A stretch of 64,000 bases of DNA from Terrabacter terrigena (GTDB lineage Bacteria > Actinomycetota > Actinomycetes > Actinomycetales > Dermatophilaceae), in NCBI RefSeq assembly GCF_042676085.1, contig NZ_JBHTKH010000006.1, positions 186,001-250,000 of the forward strand, read 5' to 3'. Below the pieces are notes generated by a model that searched no databases, had not been told where the DNA came from, and saw only the letters and a program-made list of their open reading frames with translations. The position numbers and the translations under genes were made by a program. Positions 8,800 to 16,960 of this stretch are shown piece by piece. Position 1 is the stretch's first letter, and each line of letters begins with the position of its first letter.

Positions 8800-8859
8800 C
8801 GGTCGGGGGCCGTATGCCGTCCCACGGCCGTCGCGGGGCACCCCTTTCGCCGTATGCCG

Positions 8860-9774
8860 TCAGGCCCAGAGCTCGGCGATGCTGCCCGCGCGCTCCAGGC
8901 CCTGGGCGTGGCCGCCGCGGGCCGCCTGGGGCATCGTCGCAGGGTCCAGCGCGTTGGCGTCGAAGACGTCACCGGACCGGGCGTCGGGGAACAGCGTCTC
9001 CACGGTGCTTCCGGCGGCGCGCAGCTCGGCGACCTGGGTCGCGAGGTCCATGCCCCAGCCGGACGGCATACGTGAGCGACCGCTGAACGGTGACATCACG
9101 AGCACCCGCCCGAATCCCCCTGCGAGGTCGGCGTTCTCGCTGCGGCGGTAGCCGCCGTTCAGGTAGCAGCCGGCGCCGATCGCGTAGGGGGTCATCGCCG
9201 ACGTGCTGGCGGCGACCGCATCGACGAGGTCGACACCGCTGTGACGGTCGAAGACGACCGGCTCACCCGTCAGGGCGTCCACAGCGACGATCCGGACGTC
9301 CTGAAGGGGCCACTCGTGGCTCGGCAGGCGCGAGGCGACGATGTCGCGCCAACGCGACGGGCCGGGGCCGACGGACTCGTCGAGCTTGAGGGCGGCGGCA
9401 CCCAGCCGACGACGCATGTCAGCCGGGTCGGAGGCCGACCCGATGATGGCGTTCGACCAGTCGAGGTAGCTCGGCCCCGAGACGGTCGTGCCGCGCGGCG
9501 GCGCACCCTTGCGGGCCGTCCCGGGCCGCCGTGGCCCCACGGCGGACACGGCGGCATACAGGTCGGCCGGCGAGGTGCCGCTCGTTACCTGGGCCGCCAC
9601 CGTCGCGCCCGCAGACGTGCCGATGACGAGCTCGGCCCGGGTCACGTCGACCCCGCCGGCTGCCAGCCCGGCGATGAGGCCGAGCTCCCACGCGTTGCCG
9701 GCGGCTCCTGCACCGGCGAGGACGAGCGCCCGCCCGTCGGGGTTGGTGGGTCTGCCCGCAGTGGACGTCGTCAT
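8860..9774 (-). CDS. Patatin-like phospholipase family protein with altered catalytic Asp motif
   Basis: A 304-residue patatin-like protein, a family of Ser-Asp acyl hydrolases acting on lipids. The oxyanion loop (GAGAAGNAW, about residues 18-26) and nucleophile elbow GTSAG (about residue 50) are intact. The second catalytic motif, usually Asp-Gly-Gly/Ala, reads NGG here (CYLNGGYRRSENADL), so the catalytic aspartate appears to be asparagine. It is the third gene of an operon with the FemX-like and alanine-racemase-like genes, 6 bp apart. A role in cell-envelope lipid turnover is inferred from that context only. Confidence 0.85.
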   Translation of the reverse strand: MTTSTAGRPTNPDGRALVLAGAGAAGNAWELGLIAGLAAGGVDVTRAELVIGTSAGATVAAQVTSGTSPADLYAAVSAVGPRRPGTARKGAPPRGTTVSGPSYLDWSNAIIGSASDPADMRRRLGAAALKLDESVGPGPSRWRDIVASRLPSHEWPLQDVRIVAVDALTGEPVVFDRHSGVDLVDAVAASTSAMTPYAIGAGCYLNGGYRRSENADLAGGFGRVLVMSPFSGRSRMPSGWGMDLATQVAELRAAGSTVETLFPDARSGDVFDANALDPATMPQAARGGHAQGLERAGSIAELWA

Positions 9775-9780
9775 CGGGGG

Positions 9781-10797
9781 TCAGGAGACGATGACGGCGT
9801 CGGGAGTCGTCGTGGTGAGCCGCATGCGCACCGTCACCTCGTCGCCGACGCGCGGAGGGGCGACCCCGGCCGGCAGCGACAGCAGGCTGCACTGCATGTG
9901 CGGAGGCTCGGCGAAACGGGGCATGACACCCGAGACGGTGAACGGCGACCGCACCCGGTGGGCGGCCTCGAGCACCCCCTCGGCGACTGCGATGGCCCGC
10001 GAGCGCGGTGTCGCCGCCGACGACGGGCTCTCCATCGCCACCCCGTGCGACGTGCCGCCGCTGACGACGACGACGTGGCCGGCCGGCAGAGGGCGCTGGC
10101 GGTAGCCGGCGGGGGTGCCCTTCGCCACCGGCCGCACGTCGAGCACGTGGGCGCGCACCTCATAGGAGCCCTTGTCGGCGTACCAGAGGTCGGTGCCGAC
10201 GCGGGGCCGGAACTCGTGCTCGGGGTGGCGCTCCGCCAGCGTCGCGAGCTCGGCGGTGGAGACGTGGGAGACGAACCAGGACCGCACGCCGGGCACCGCG
10301 GCGATGAAACGCGTGATCTCGTCGATGTGGCCGGTGCCCAGCGGCAGGTGGAGCGTGGCCCCGATGGCGTCGGCTGCGCCGGCGAGCTCGGCGACCTCGT
10401 TCGCGGGCGTGCCGAAGCGGTTCATCGAGGTCAGGCCCTCGACGACGACCCGCGCCTCGGGCGTCGCCCCCCGCAGGCCGTCGAGGTCGGCGTGGCTGGT
10501 CACCGTGTGCACCGCGCGCCGGTTGGCGAGGTCGGGCACGGCGGCGTGGATCGCGGCGCGGTAGGGCTCCATGACGAGCACGTCGCCGCCGTATGCCGCG
10601 AGCGCCTCGGGCAGCTCGGTGTAGGTGCCGACGGCCACCATCGGGACACCCAGCCGTGACGCCTCGGCGCAGAGCAGGTCGCGACCGAAGCCGTAGCCGT
10701 TGCCCTTGATGACCGGCACGATGCCCGGCCGGTCGGCCACGAACTGGTCGTGACCGGCCCGCCAGCGCTCACCGTCGATGTGCAGCACGAACGACAC
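9781..10797 (-). CDS. Alanine-racemase-like PLP protein of the FemX operon
   Basis: A 338-residue fold-type III PLP protein related to alanine racemase. The PLP lysine is in VIKGNGYGFG (about residues 29-38), and the C-terminal beta domain is recognisable (YEVRAHVLDVRPVAKGT...AGYR and VGDEVTVRMRL). The segment where canonical alanine racemases carry the catalytic tyrosine (GYADGY) reads VVSGGTSHGV here, so ordinary two-base racemisation is doubtful. It is 6 bp from the FemX-like gene upstream and from the patatin-like gene downstream. It may supply or select the amino acid for a peptidoglycan side chain; that is inference. Confidence 0.82.
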   Translation of the reverse strand: MSFVLHIDGERWRAGHDQFVADRPGIVPVIKGNGYGFGRDLLCAEASRLGVPMVAVGTYTELPEALAAYGGDVLVMEPYRAAIHAAVPDLANRRAVHTVTSHADLDGLRGATPEARVVVEGLTSMNRFGTPANEVAELAGAADAIGATLHLPLGTGHIDEITRFIAAVPGVRSWFVSHVSTAELATLAERHPEHEFRPRVGTDLWYADKGSYEVRAHVLDVRPVAKGTPAGYRQRPLPAGHVVVVSGGTSHGVAMESPSSAATPRSRAIAVAEGVLEAAHRVRSPFTVSGVMPRFAEPPHMQCSLLSLPAGVAPPRVGDEVTVRMRLTTTTPDAVIVS

Positions 10798-10803
10798 GAG
10801 GGA

Positions 10804-11922
10804 TCACCGCCGCTTCATGTAGAGGTCGAAAGCCTTGTACAGCAAGCGGTTCAGCGGAAGGTCCCACTCGCCGGCGAGCCGCACGGCCTCCCCGCCGGTG
10901 CCCACCTTGAAGCGGATGAGCCCGATGTGGGGGTTGGCCTCGTCGACGGTGTTGGTGATGCCGCGCAGGTCGTAGACCGTGGCCCCGGCCGCGATCGAGT
11001 CCTGCATCATCCGCCACTGGATGGCGGTCGAGCCCTGCAGCTCGCGCTTGGCTGCGGTCGACGCGCCGTAGGAGTACCACGCGTGCTCGCCCACCCGGAT
11101 GAAGACGGTCGCCGCGAGGACGTCGCCCTCGTGCTCGGCCAGGTAGACACGGATGCGGTCGGGGTCCTCGGCCGACAGCGCGGCATACATCTGCTCGAAG
11201 TACGCGAGGCCACGCGGGGTGAACCGGTCGCGTTCGGCGGTCTCGACGTAGGTGCGGTGGAAGGCCGGCAGGTCGGACGCGTCGCCGACCCGCACCGTGA
11301 CGCCGTTCTTCACGGTCTTCTTGATGTTGCGCCGCCACAGCTGGTTCATGCCGGCGAGGACGTCGGCCTCCGACCGCCCGGCGAGCGGCACCTGGAAGAC
11401 GTACTCGGGCTGCCCGGCGGCGAAGCCGTCCTCGGGGGAGAGGTGCCGGAAGCCGAGCCGCCGCAGCAGCTCGACGACGGCCGTGCCGGCCGGCTCGACG
11501 ACGTCGGGCGTCGTCTCGTCGTAGCGCCGCACCGACGGGTCGCCGATCGCGGCCTTGATCGTCGCCGCGCGCCAGCGGTGCGTCGCCACGGGCGGCCCGA
11601 GTCGGAGAGCGAACGCGCCCTTGGCCCTGAGGTGGTCGCGCAGTGCACGCAGCAGCTCGACGAGCCTCGGCGACGACCAGTCGATGCACGGCCCTTCAGG
11701 GACGTAGGCGAGCGACCTGCCGATCTTGGGGAGCGAGCGGTGCAGCACGAGCGCCGCACCCACCATCTGCTCACCCTCGAACCAGCCGACCGACTCGGAC
11801 CGCCACTCCTTCTTCACGTCGGCCCAGGCCGGCGTCTGCAGGAAGCTCGCCGACGGCTGGGTGTGCAGCCAGGCGAGGTGCTCGGCTGCGGTGATGTCAC
11901 GTACGGAGATGGGCGCGCTCAC
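10804..11922 (-). CDS. FemX/FemAB-family peptidoglycan bridge aminoacyltransferase
   Basis: A 372-residue member of the Fem family, which uses aminoacyl-tRNA to add amino acids to lipid II stem peptides. It has the two GNAT-like subdomains: an N-terminal part with SFLQTPAWADVKKEW and LAYVPEGPCIDW, and a C-terminal part with MNQLWRRNIKKTVKNGV, AWYSYGASTAAKRELQGSTAIQWRM (read in two pieces) and YDLRGI. GTG start; a TAGCGT box (11931-11936, minus strand) 8 nt upstream suggests a nearly leaderless transcript. First gene of the three-gene cell-wall operon. The residue it adds cannot be read from sequence. Confidence 0.9.
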   Translation of the reverse strand: MSAPISVRDITAAEHLAWLHTQPSASFLQTPAWADVKKEWRSESVGWFEGEQMVGAALVLHRSLPKIGRSLAYVPEGPCIDWSSPRLVELLRALRDHLRAKGAFALRLGPPVATHRWRAATIKAAIGDPSVRRYDETTPDVVEPAGTAVVELLRRLGFRHLSPEDGFAAGQPEYVFQVPLAGRSEADVLAGMNQLWRRNIKKTVKNGVTVRVGDASDLPAFHRTYVETAERDRFTPRGLAYFEQMYAALSAEDPDRIRVYLAEHEGDVLAATVFIRVGEHAWYSYGASTAAKRELQGSTAIQWRMMQDSIAAGATVYDLRGITNTVDEANPHIGLIRFKVGTGGEAVRLAGEWDLPLNRLLYKAFDLYMKRR

Positions 11923-11959
11923 GGTCGCTCACGCTACCCGAGGGGGAGCCGTGCCCGGC

Positions 11960-14659
11960 TCAGCCCCAGCCCATGGTGCGCGGGTCGGGAGGCAGGCGCG
12001 GGTTGAGCAGGTGCGCGACGAGTGCGGTCCAGCCGGTCTGGTGGGTGGCGCCGAGGCCCTCTCCGGTGTCGCCGTCGAAGTACTCGGAGAACGTCGGGTG
12101 GTCCGACCACAAGGGGTCGGGGCTCGACTCGATGCGCTTGCCGTCGGAGGGGCGCCGCCCGTCGACGGGCCGGAACAGTGCCGTGAGCCCGCCGTCGATG
12201 ACGTCGGCCGCCTCGTCGAGCGTGCACCAGTTGCCCGACCCCGTCGGCACCTCGATGGTGAAGCTGTCGCCGAAGTAGCGCCCGTAGGTGCGCAGCTTGT
12301 CGGCGAGCAGCACGTTGACGGGGAACCACACCGGCCCGCGCCAGTTGGAGTTGCCCCCGAACATGCCGGTGCGCGACTCGCCGGGCTCGTACTCGATCGA
12401 CACGGTCTCGTTGCCGACCCGCGCCGTCACCGCCTGCCGCTGGGCGGCGGACAGCGAGCGAATTCCGTAGGGGGACAAGAACTCCTCGGTGTCGAACATC
12501 CGTTGCAGGATGCGCCGCAGCCGCTTCGGCGGCACGAGGGTGAGCAGCATCTTGCCGTCCTTGCGCGCGAGCATCGGCTTGACCAGCTCGGGCCGGCGCT
12601 CCTGCAGCCACTTGAAGCGGCTCGTCACGTCGGGGCACTCCTCGACGACCCACGACGGGATCTCGGTCGCGCCGAGGATGGGAAGCAGCCCGACCATCGA
12701 GCGCACCCGCATGTGCGGCGCGCGGCCGTCGGGCTGCACCAGCACGTCGTAGTAGAAGCCGTCCTCCTCGTGCCAGAGGCTCTTGTCGCTCGACCCGAAG
12801 TGGCGCATCGCCTGCGCGATCGCGAGGAAGTGCTCGAGGAACTTCGTCGCGACGTCGTCCCAGGCCTTGTCGGTGCGGGCCAGCTCGAGGGCGATCTTCA
12901 GCATCTGCTGGCAGTAGAAGGCCATCCAGCTGGTCGCGTCGGACTGCTCGAGCCGGAACCCGGGCGGCAGCGGCGCGGACCGGTTGAAGAGGCCGATGTT
13001 GTCCATCCCGAGGAAGCCGCCCTCGAAGAGGTTGGAACCGTTGGCGTCCTTGCGGTTGACCCACCAGGAGAAATTGAGCAGCAGCTTGGTGAAGACACGT
13101 ACGAGGAACTCGCGGTCGCGGTAGCCGTCGATGCGGTAGACGTGCCACGCCGCCCACGCGTGGACGGGCGGGTTGACGTCGCCGAACTCCCACTCGTATG
13201 CCGGCAGCTGGCCGTTGGGGGCCATCGCCCACTCGCGGCACATGAGGAGCAGCTGCTCCTTGGCGAACTCCGGGTCGACGTGCGCGAGCGGCAGGCAGTG
13301 GAAGGCGAGGTCCCAGGCCGCGAACCAGGGGTACTCCCACTCGTCGGGCATCGAGATGACGTCGGCGAGGGCGAGGTGCCTCCAGTGCTCGTTGCGGCCC
13401 TGCTTGCGCGACTCCGGGGCGCGGTGGCCGACGGGGTCGCCGTCGAGCCACTGGCGTACGTCGTAGCGGTAGAGCTGCTTGCCCCAGAGCAGGCCTGCGT
13501 AGGCCCGGCGCGCCACGTGCCGGTCCTCCGCGCCGAGTGACGGGTCCACGACGTGCTCGTAGAACTCGTCGGCCTCGTAGGCGCGCGTCGCGAGCACGTC
13601 CTCGAAGTCGTCGCCGAACCAAGACAGGGCGGGGTCGCCCGGCGCGAGGCGCAGGTCGACGGTGACGGTCTCGCCGGGCTCGACGGCGTCGAAGCGGTAC
13701 CAGAACGAGCACTTGCTGCCGTAGCCGCCGGGGTTCGTGGCCTTGGTGCGCCCGTGCACGACGCGCTGGTTGATCGAGTCCTTGGGGTAGAGCGAGTGGT
13801 TCGCCGGGGCGGTGTCGCCGAAGAGGTGCTTGGCGTTGGTCTCGTTGTCGCAGAAGAGCGTCGTGGGCGAGCCCGAGGCGGCGAGGACGTAGCGGCCGAG
13901 GAAGCCGTGCGTCACCTCCGCCGCGCGGTAGCCCCGAGGTGGGCGGCCGTTGCGGCGGATCTCGTGCAGCTCCGTGACGCGGTCGTCGACGCCCCACGAC
14001 CACGTGTTGCGCAGCCAGATCGTCGGCAGCACGTGCAGCGGCGCCGTCGCCGGGCCGTGGTTCGTCGCGGTGATGCGGATGCAGATGTCGTCGGGTCCGG
14101 CCTTCGCGTACGTCATGAGCACGTCGAAGAACTCGTTGTCGTCGAGGATCCCGGTGTCACCGAGCTCGTACTCCCGCTCGTGGCGGCTGCGCTCACGGTT
14201 CTCGCGACGCAGCTGCTCGTAGGGGAACTCGGCCTGCGGGTAGCGGTAGAGCCACCGCATCCACGAGTGGGTCGGCGTGCCGTCGAGGGCCCACCAGTAC
14301 TCCTTGGCGTCCTCGCCGTGGTTGCCCTCCTCGTTCGTCAGACCGAAGAGGCGCTCCTTGAGGATCGGGTCCTTGCCGTTCCAGAGGGCGACGGAGAAGT
14401 TGACGAAGCCGAACCGGTCGCTGATGCCGCCGAGGCCGTCCTCGCCCCAGCGGTAGGCCCGCGAGACCGCCTGGTCGAACGGGAACTCGGACCACGCGTT
14501 GCCACCCGCGGAGTAGTCCTCTCGCACGGTGCCCCACTGGCGCCCCGAGAGGTAGGGACCCCAGAGGCGCCACGCGGCGTCGTGGCCGGGGGAGTCGGCG
14601 AGCCGAGCGTGCTCGGGGCTGGGCGGCTCGTCCGGGTGGAGCGGGCTGTTCATCCGCAC
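11960..14659 (-). CDS. GH63/MGH1-like glycoside hydrolase
   Basis: An 899-residue cytoplasmic protein of the mannosyl-oligosaccharide glucosidase (GH63, MGH1-like) clan with an (alpha/alpha)6 barrel. Typical pieces are GPYLSGRQWGTVREDY near the start, EWEYPWFAAWDLAFHC in the middle (acidic residue on the barrel rim) and GGNSNWRGPVWFPVN near residue 780. Bacterial members act on glycosides such as glucosyl- or mannosylglycerate, but the substrate here is not evident. The start is GTG at 14659 or ATG at 14653; neither has a good ribosome site. No signal peptide. It lies downstream of the HxlR regulator gene on the same strand. Confidence 0.85.
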   Translation of the reverse strand: MRMNSPLHPDEPPSPEHARLADSPGHDAAWRLWGPYLSGRQWGTVREDYSAGGNAWSEFPFDQAVSRAYRWGEDGLGGISDRFGFVNFSVALWNGKDPILKERLFGLTNEEGNHGEDAKEYWWALDGTPTHSWMRWLYRYPQAEFPYEQLRRENRERSRHEREYELGDTGILDDNEFFDVLMTYAKAGPDDICIRITATNHGPATAPLHVLPTIWLRNTWSWGVDDRVTELHEIRRNGRPPRGYRAAEVTHGFLGRYVLAASGSPTTLFCDNETNAKHLFGDTAPANHSLYPKDSINQRVVHGRTKATNPGGYGSKCSFWYRFDAVEPGETVTVDLRLAPGDPALSWFGDDFEDVLATRAYEADEFYEHVVDPSLGAEDRHVARRAYAGLLWGKQLYRYDVRQWLDGDPVGHRAPESRKQGRNEHWRHLALADVISMPDEWEYPWFAAWDLAFHCLPLAHVDPEFAKEQLLLMCREWAMAPNGQLPAYEWEFGDVNPPVHAWAAWHVYRIDGYRDREFLVRVFTKLLLNFSWWVNRKDANGSNLFEGGFLGMDNIGLFNRSAPLPPGFRLEQSDATSWMAFYCQQMLKIALELARTDKAWDDVATKFLEHFLAIAQAMRHFGSSDKSLWHEEDGFYYDVLVQPDGRAPHMRVRSMVGLLPILGATEIPSWVVEECPDVTSRFKWLQERRPELVKPMLARKDGKMLLTLVPPKRLRRILQRMFDTEEFLSPYGIRSLSAAQRQAVTARVGNETVSIEYEPGESRTGMFGGNSNWRGPVWFPVNVLLADKLRTYGRYFGDSFTIEVPTGSGNWCTLDEAADVIDGGLTALFRPVDGRRPSDGKRIESSPDPLWSDHPTFSEYFDGDTGEGLGATHQTGWTALVAHLLNPRLPPDPRTMGWG

Positions 14660-14687
14660 ATCGTGACGTATCGACGTGTCAGGTGCG

Positions 14688-15224
14688 TTACGACCCGTCG
14701 CGAGGTGGAGTGTCGCGCAGCGGCACGAGCAGGCGGTGCGGCGACCGGAGCAGGGCCGACAGGGGGTTGGTCGGAGGGTCGGTGCGCGCGCCGGGGCCCG
14801 GTCGTGTCTCGAGCTCGCGGGCCGGTGGGGTCGCGCCGCAGGCAGGACACCGGCCGGATGCGTGGAGGTCGGCGTCGCACGTCACGTGCCGGAAGAGTCG
14901 CCGGGGGCCGTCGGGCGACGTCTGCAGGTCGCCCCACTGCATGAGGGCGTGGACGGCCGGCCAGAGAGCCTCGCCGGCCGACGTGAGGGCGTATGCGTCG
15001 TGCCCCTGGTAGGGGCGCCGCTCCAGGACGCCGGCGTCGACGAGGGAGCCGAGCCGCTGCGTCAGCACGGCCTTGGAGATGTCGAGTCTGCGCCGGAAGT
15101 CGCTGAACCGGGTCACGCCGAGGAAGGCGTCGCGCACGAGCAGGAGCGACCAGCGCTCGCCGACGATCTCGAGCGCCTTGGCGAGCGAGCAGTCCTGTCC
15201 TGCGTAGTCCGTTCCGAGGGGCAT
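14688..15224 (-). CDS. HxlR-type winged-helix regulator
   Basis: A 178-residue HxlR/YodB-family regulator, many of which sense redox or electrophile stress. The start DCSLAKALEIVGERW followed by LLLVRDAFLGVTRFSDF is diagnostic, including the conserved N-terminal cysteine. The DNA-binding helix region is ISKAVLTQRLGSLVDAGVLERRPY. The C-terminal part has further cysteines (CDADLHASGRCPACG) that could bind a metal. A TATCTT box (15231-15236) lies 6 nt before the ATG, the leaderless layout. Divergent from an MFS pump, with an inverted repeat between them, so it probably controls that pump. Confidence 0.88.
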   Translation of the reverse strand: MPLGTDYAGQDCSLAKALEIVGERWSLLLVRDAFLGVTRFSDFRRRLDISKAVLTQRLGSLVDAGVLERRPYQGHDAYALTSAGEALWPAVHALMQWGDLQTSPDGPRRLFRHVTCDADLHASGRCPACGATPPARELETRPGPGARTDPPTNPLSALLRSPHRLLVPLRDTPPRDGS

Positions 15225-15241
15225 GGAATGAAGATACGTCG

Positions 15242-15260
15242 TGGTCTGTTCACAAGACCA
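15242..15260. promoter_or_regulatory. Inverted repeat between HxlR regulator and MFS gene
   Basis: TGGTCT (15242-15247) and AGACCA (15255-15260) form a perfect 6-bp inverted repeat with a 7-bp spacer in the 60-bp divergent promoter region. It lies 5 bp from the TATCTT box of the regulator gene and 24 bp before the MFS start. Likely operator for the HxlR protein; binding is inferred. Confidence 0.5.
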
Positions 15261-15284
15261 ACTGCCGGACCAATGGAGGACGTC

Positions 15285-16766
15285 ATGACCCGAGCCCGAC
15301 GCGCTGCCACGCCGGCCACGCCTGCCGCACGGTCAGCCGCCCGCGCGCCTGTCGCACCGGCTGCCCCCGTCCCGGCAGGGAGCGTCTCCTCGATCACGCA
15401 GCCGCGCCGGGCGCTCGCCGTGGCCGCCGTCGCGACGGTGCTGGCGCTCGTCGCGTTCACGGCGCCGCTCGCGACGGTCGGCTCGGTCGCCACGGCCGTG
15501 GGCGCCGACGTGGGGGGACGCACGTGGATCCTCAGCTCCATGGGGATCGGCCTCGGGGCCGCGCTGCTCACGGCGGGGGCCTTCGCCGACGACCGCGGTC
15601 GCCGCCGGGTGCTCGTCGCCGGCCTGGTCGTGCTCTCCGCCTCGAGCATCGCGGCCGCGCTCGCCGGCAGCACGCTCGCCTTCGTTCTCGCTCGTGTCGC
15701 ACAGGGGGTCGGCGCGGCGGCCGTCGTGGCGGCCAGCCTGGGCCTCGTCGCACACTGGTTCGAGCCCGGCTCCGCGCGAGCCGCGGCGAGCGGGGTGTGG
15801 GGCGCGAGCGTCGGAGCAGGCATCGCGCTCGGGCCCCTGCTCGCGAGCTCCCTCGACCGCTGGGCCACATGGCGCGAGGTCTACTGGCTCCTTGCCGTTG
15901 CCGCCCTGGGCCTGGCAGTGCTCGCCCAGCGGGGACTGGAAGAGACCCGATCACACGAACGCTGCCCGCTCGACGTGCCCGGCGCGCTGCTGCTCGCGCT
16001 CGCGACCGTCACCTTCCTGGCGGCCCTCGTCGAGGGGCGCACCGGGTGGGCCCGGCCCGACGTCCTCGTCCTGCTCGGGGTTGCCGCAGTGGCCGCCGTC
16101 GCCTTCGCCGTGGTGGAAGCGCGGGTCGCGGCGCCGATGGTCGACCCGGCTCTGCTTCGCAACGGGCGGTTCGTGGCCGCGACCGTGGCGGGGCTGGCGA
16201 CCGGAGCCGGGATCATCGGACTCCTGTCGTTCCTCCCCGGCTTCCTGGCCCTCGCGCTCGGTCTGGCGCCGACCACGGCCGCCGTTCTCTTCCTCACGTG
16301 GTCCGGCACGAGTGTCGCCTTCGCCCTGGTCGCCCGCCGCCTGCCTGCCTCGTGGTCGGGACGGCGCCAGCTCGCCGGCTCCCTCGTCGTCGTCGCGATC
16401 GGACAGCTGGCGCTGTCGGGCCTCACCCCCGGGGAGTCGTGGGTCCGGTTCGTGCCAGGCCTGCTCGTCGCGGGCATCGGCAGCGGCGTCCTCAACGCCG
16501 CGCTCGGGCGCGAAGCCGTCGCGAGCGTGCCGCCCGGCCGCGGCGGCATGGGCAGCGGAGCGAACAACACGGCGCGCTATCTCGGCTCGTCGGTGGGCGT
16601 CACGGTGGTGTCGGTCCTCGTCGCCGCCCACGCATCGAGCGGCGCGGGTGCGGCTGGGCTGGTCTCCGGCTGGAACGCGGCCGCCTGCGTCACGGCCGGC
16701 GTCTCGCTGGCCGGGGCGGCTGTCGTCTGGGTCACGATCCTCGCTGACCGTCGCTCCGGCGGCTGA
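15285..16766 (+). CDS. MFS drug/metabolite exporter (DHA2-like)
   Basis: A 493-residue major facilitator transporter with about 14 hydrophobic segments, as in the DHA2 multidrug family. It has the loop motif FADDRGRRRVLVAGLVV after the second helix and GVGAAAVVAASLGL in the fifth. About 45 Ala/Pro/Arg-rich residues precede the first helix. The ATG at 15285 follows a strong GGAGGA at 15275-15280; a much longer frame upstream is a shadow of the opposite strand. Divergent from the HxlR regulator, which likely represses it. Substrate unknown. Confidence 0.88.
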   Translation: MTRARRAATPATPAARSAARAPVAPAAPVPAGSVSSITQPRRALAVAAVATVLALVAFTAPLATVGSVATAVGADVGGRTWILSSMGIGLGAALLTAGAFADDRGRRRVLVAGLVVLSASSIAAALAGSTLAFVLARVAQGVGAAAVVAASLGLVAHWFEPGSARAAASGVWGASVGAGIALGPLLASSLDRWATWREVYWLLAVAALGLAVLAQRGLEETRSHERCPLDVPGALLLALATVTFLAALVEGRTGWARPDVLVLLGVAAVAAVAFAVVEARVAAPMVDPALLRNGRFVAATVAGLATGAGIIGLLSFLPGFLALALGLAPTTAAVLFLTWSGTSVAFALVARRLPASWSGRRQLAGSLVVVAIGQLALSGLTPGESWVRFVPGLLVAGIGSGVLNAALGREAVASVPPGRGGMGSGANNTARYLGSSVGVTVVSVLVAAHASSGAGAAGLVSGWNAAACVTAGVSLAGAAVVWVTILADRRSGG

Positions 16767-16960
16767 CCTTCGCCAGGGCCCGATCGGTCAAGGGTTGCGC
16801 CCGGACCGTGCACGCCGGCCTCCGACGCGGGGCGGCCCGGCCCGGGACTGCTCGGTGTCGGGTCCGCCGGGACAAGGCGTCGAGAGCACCCCCTCGCGGC
16901 TCCTAGACTGGAGGGGTTGTCCGGCCGCTGACGTAGTGCGGCACCGATAGGAGGAATGCC

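Noticed and set aside
11726..13540. A 604-codon plus-strand open frame opposite the GH63-like gene
   Set aside because: Shadow frame; the opposite strand has a long recognisable hydrolase.
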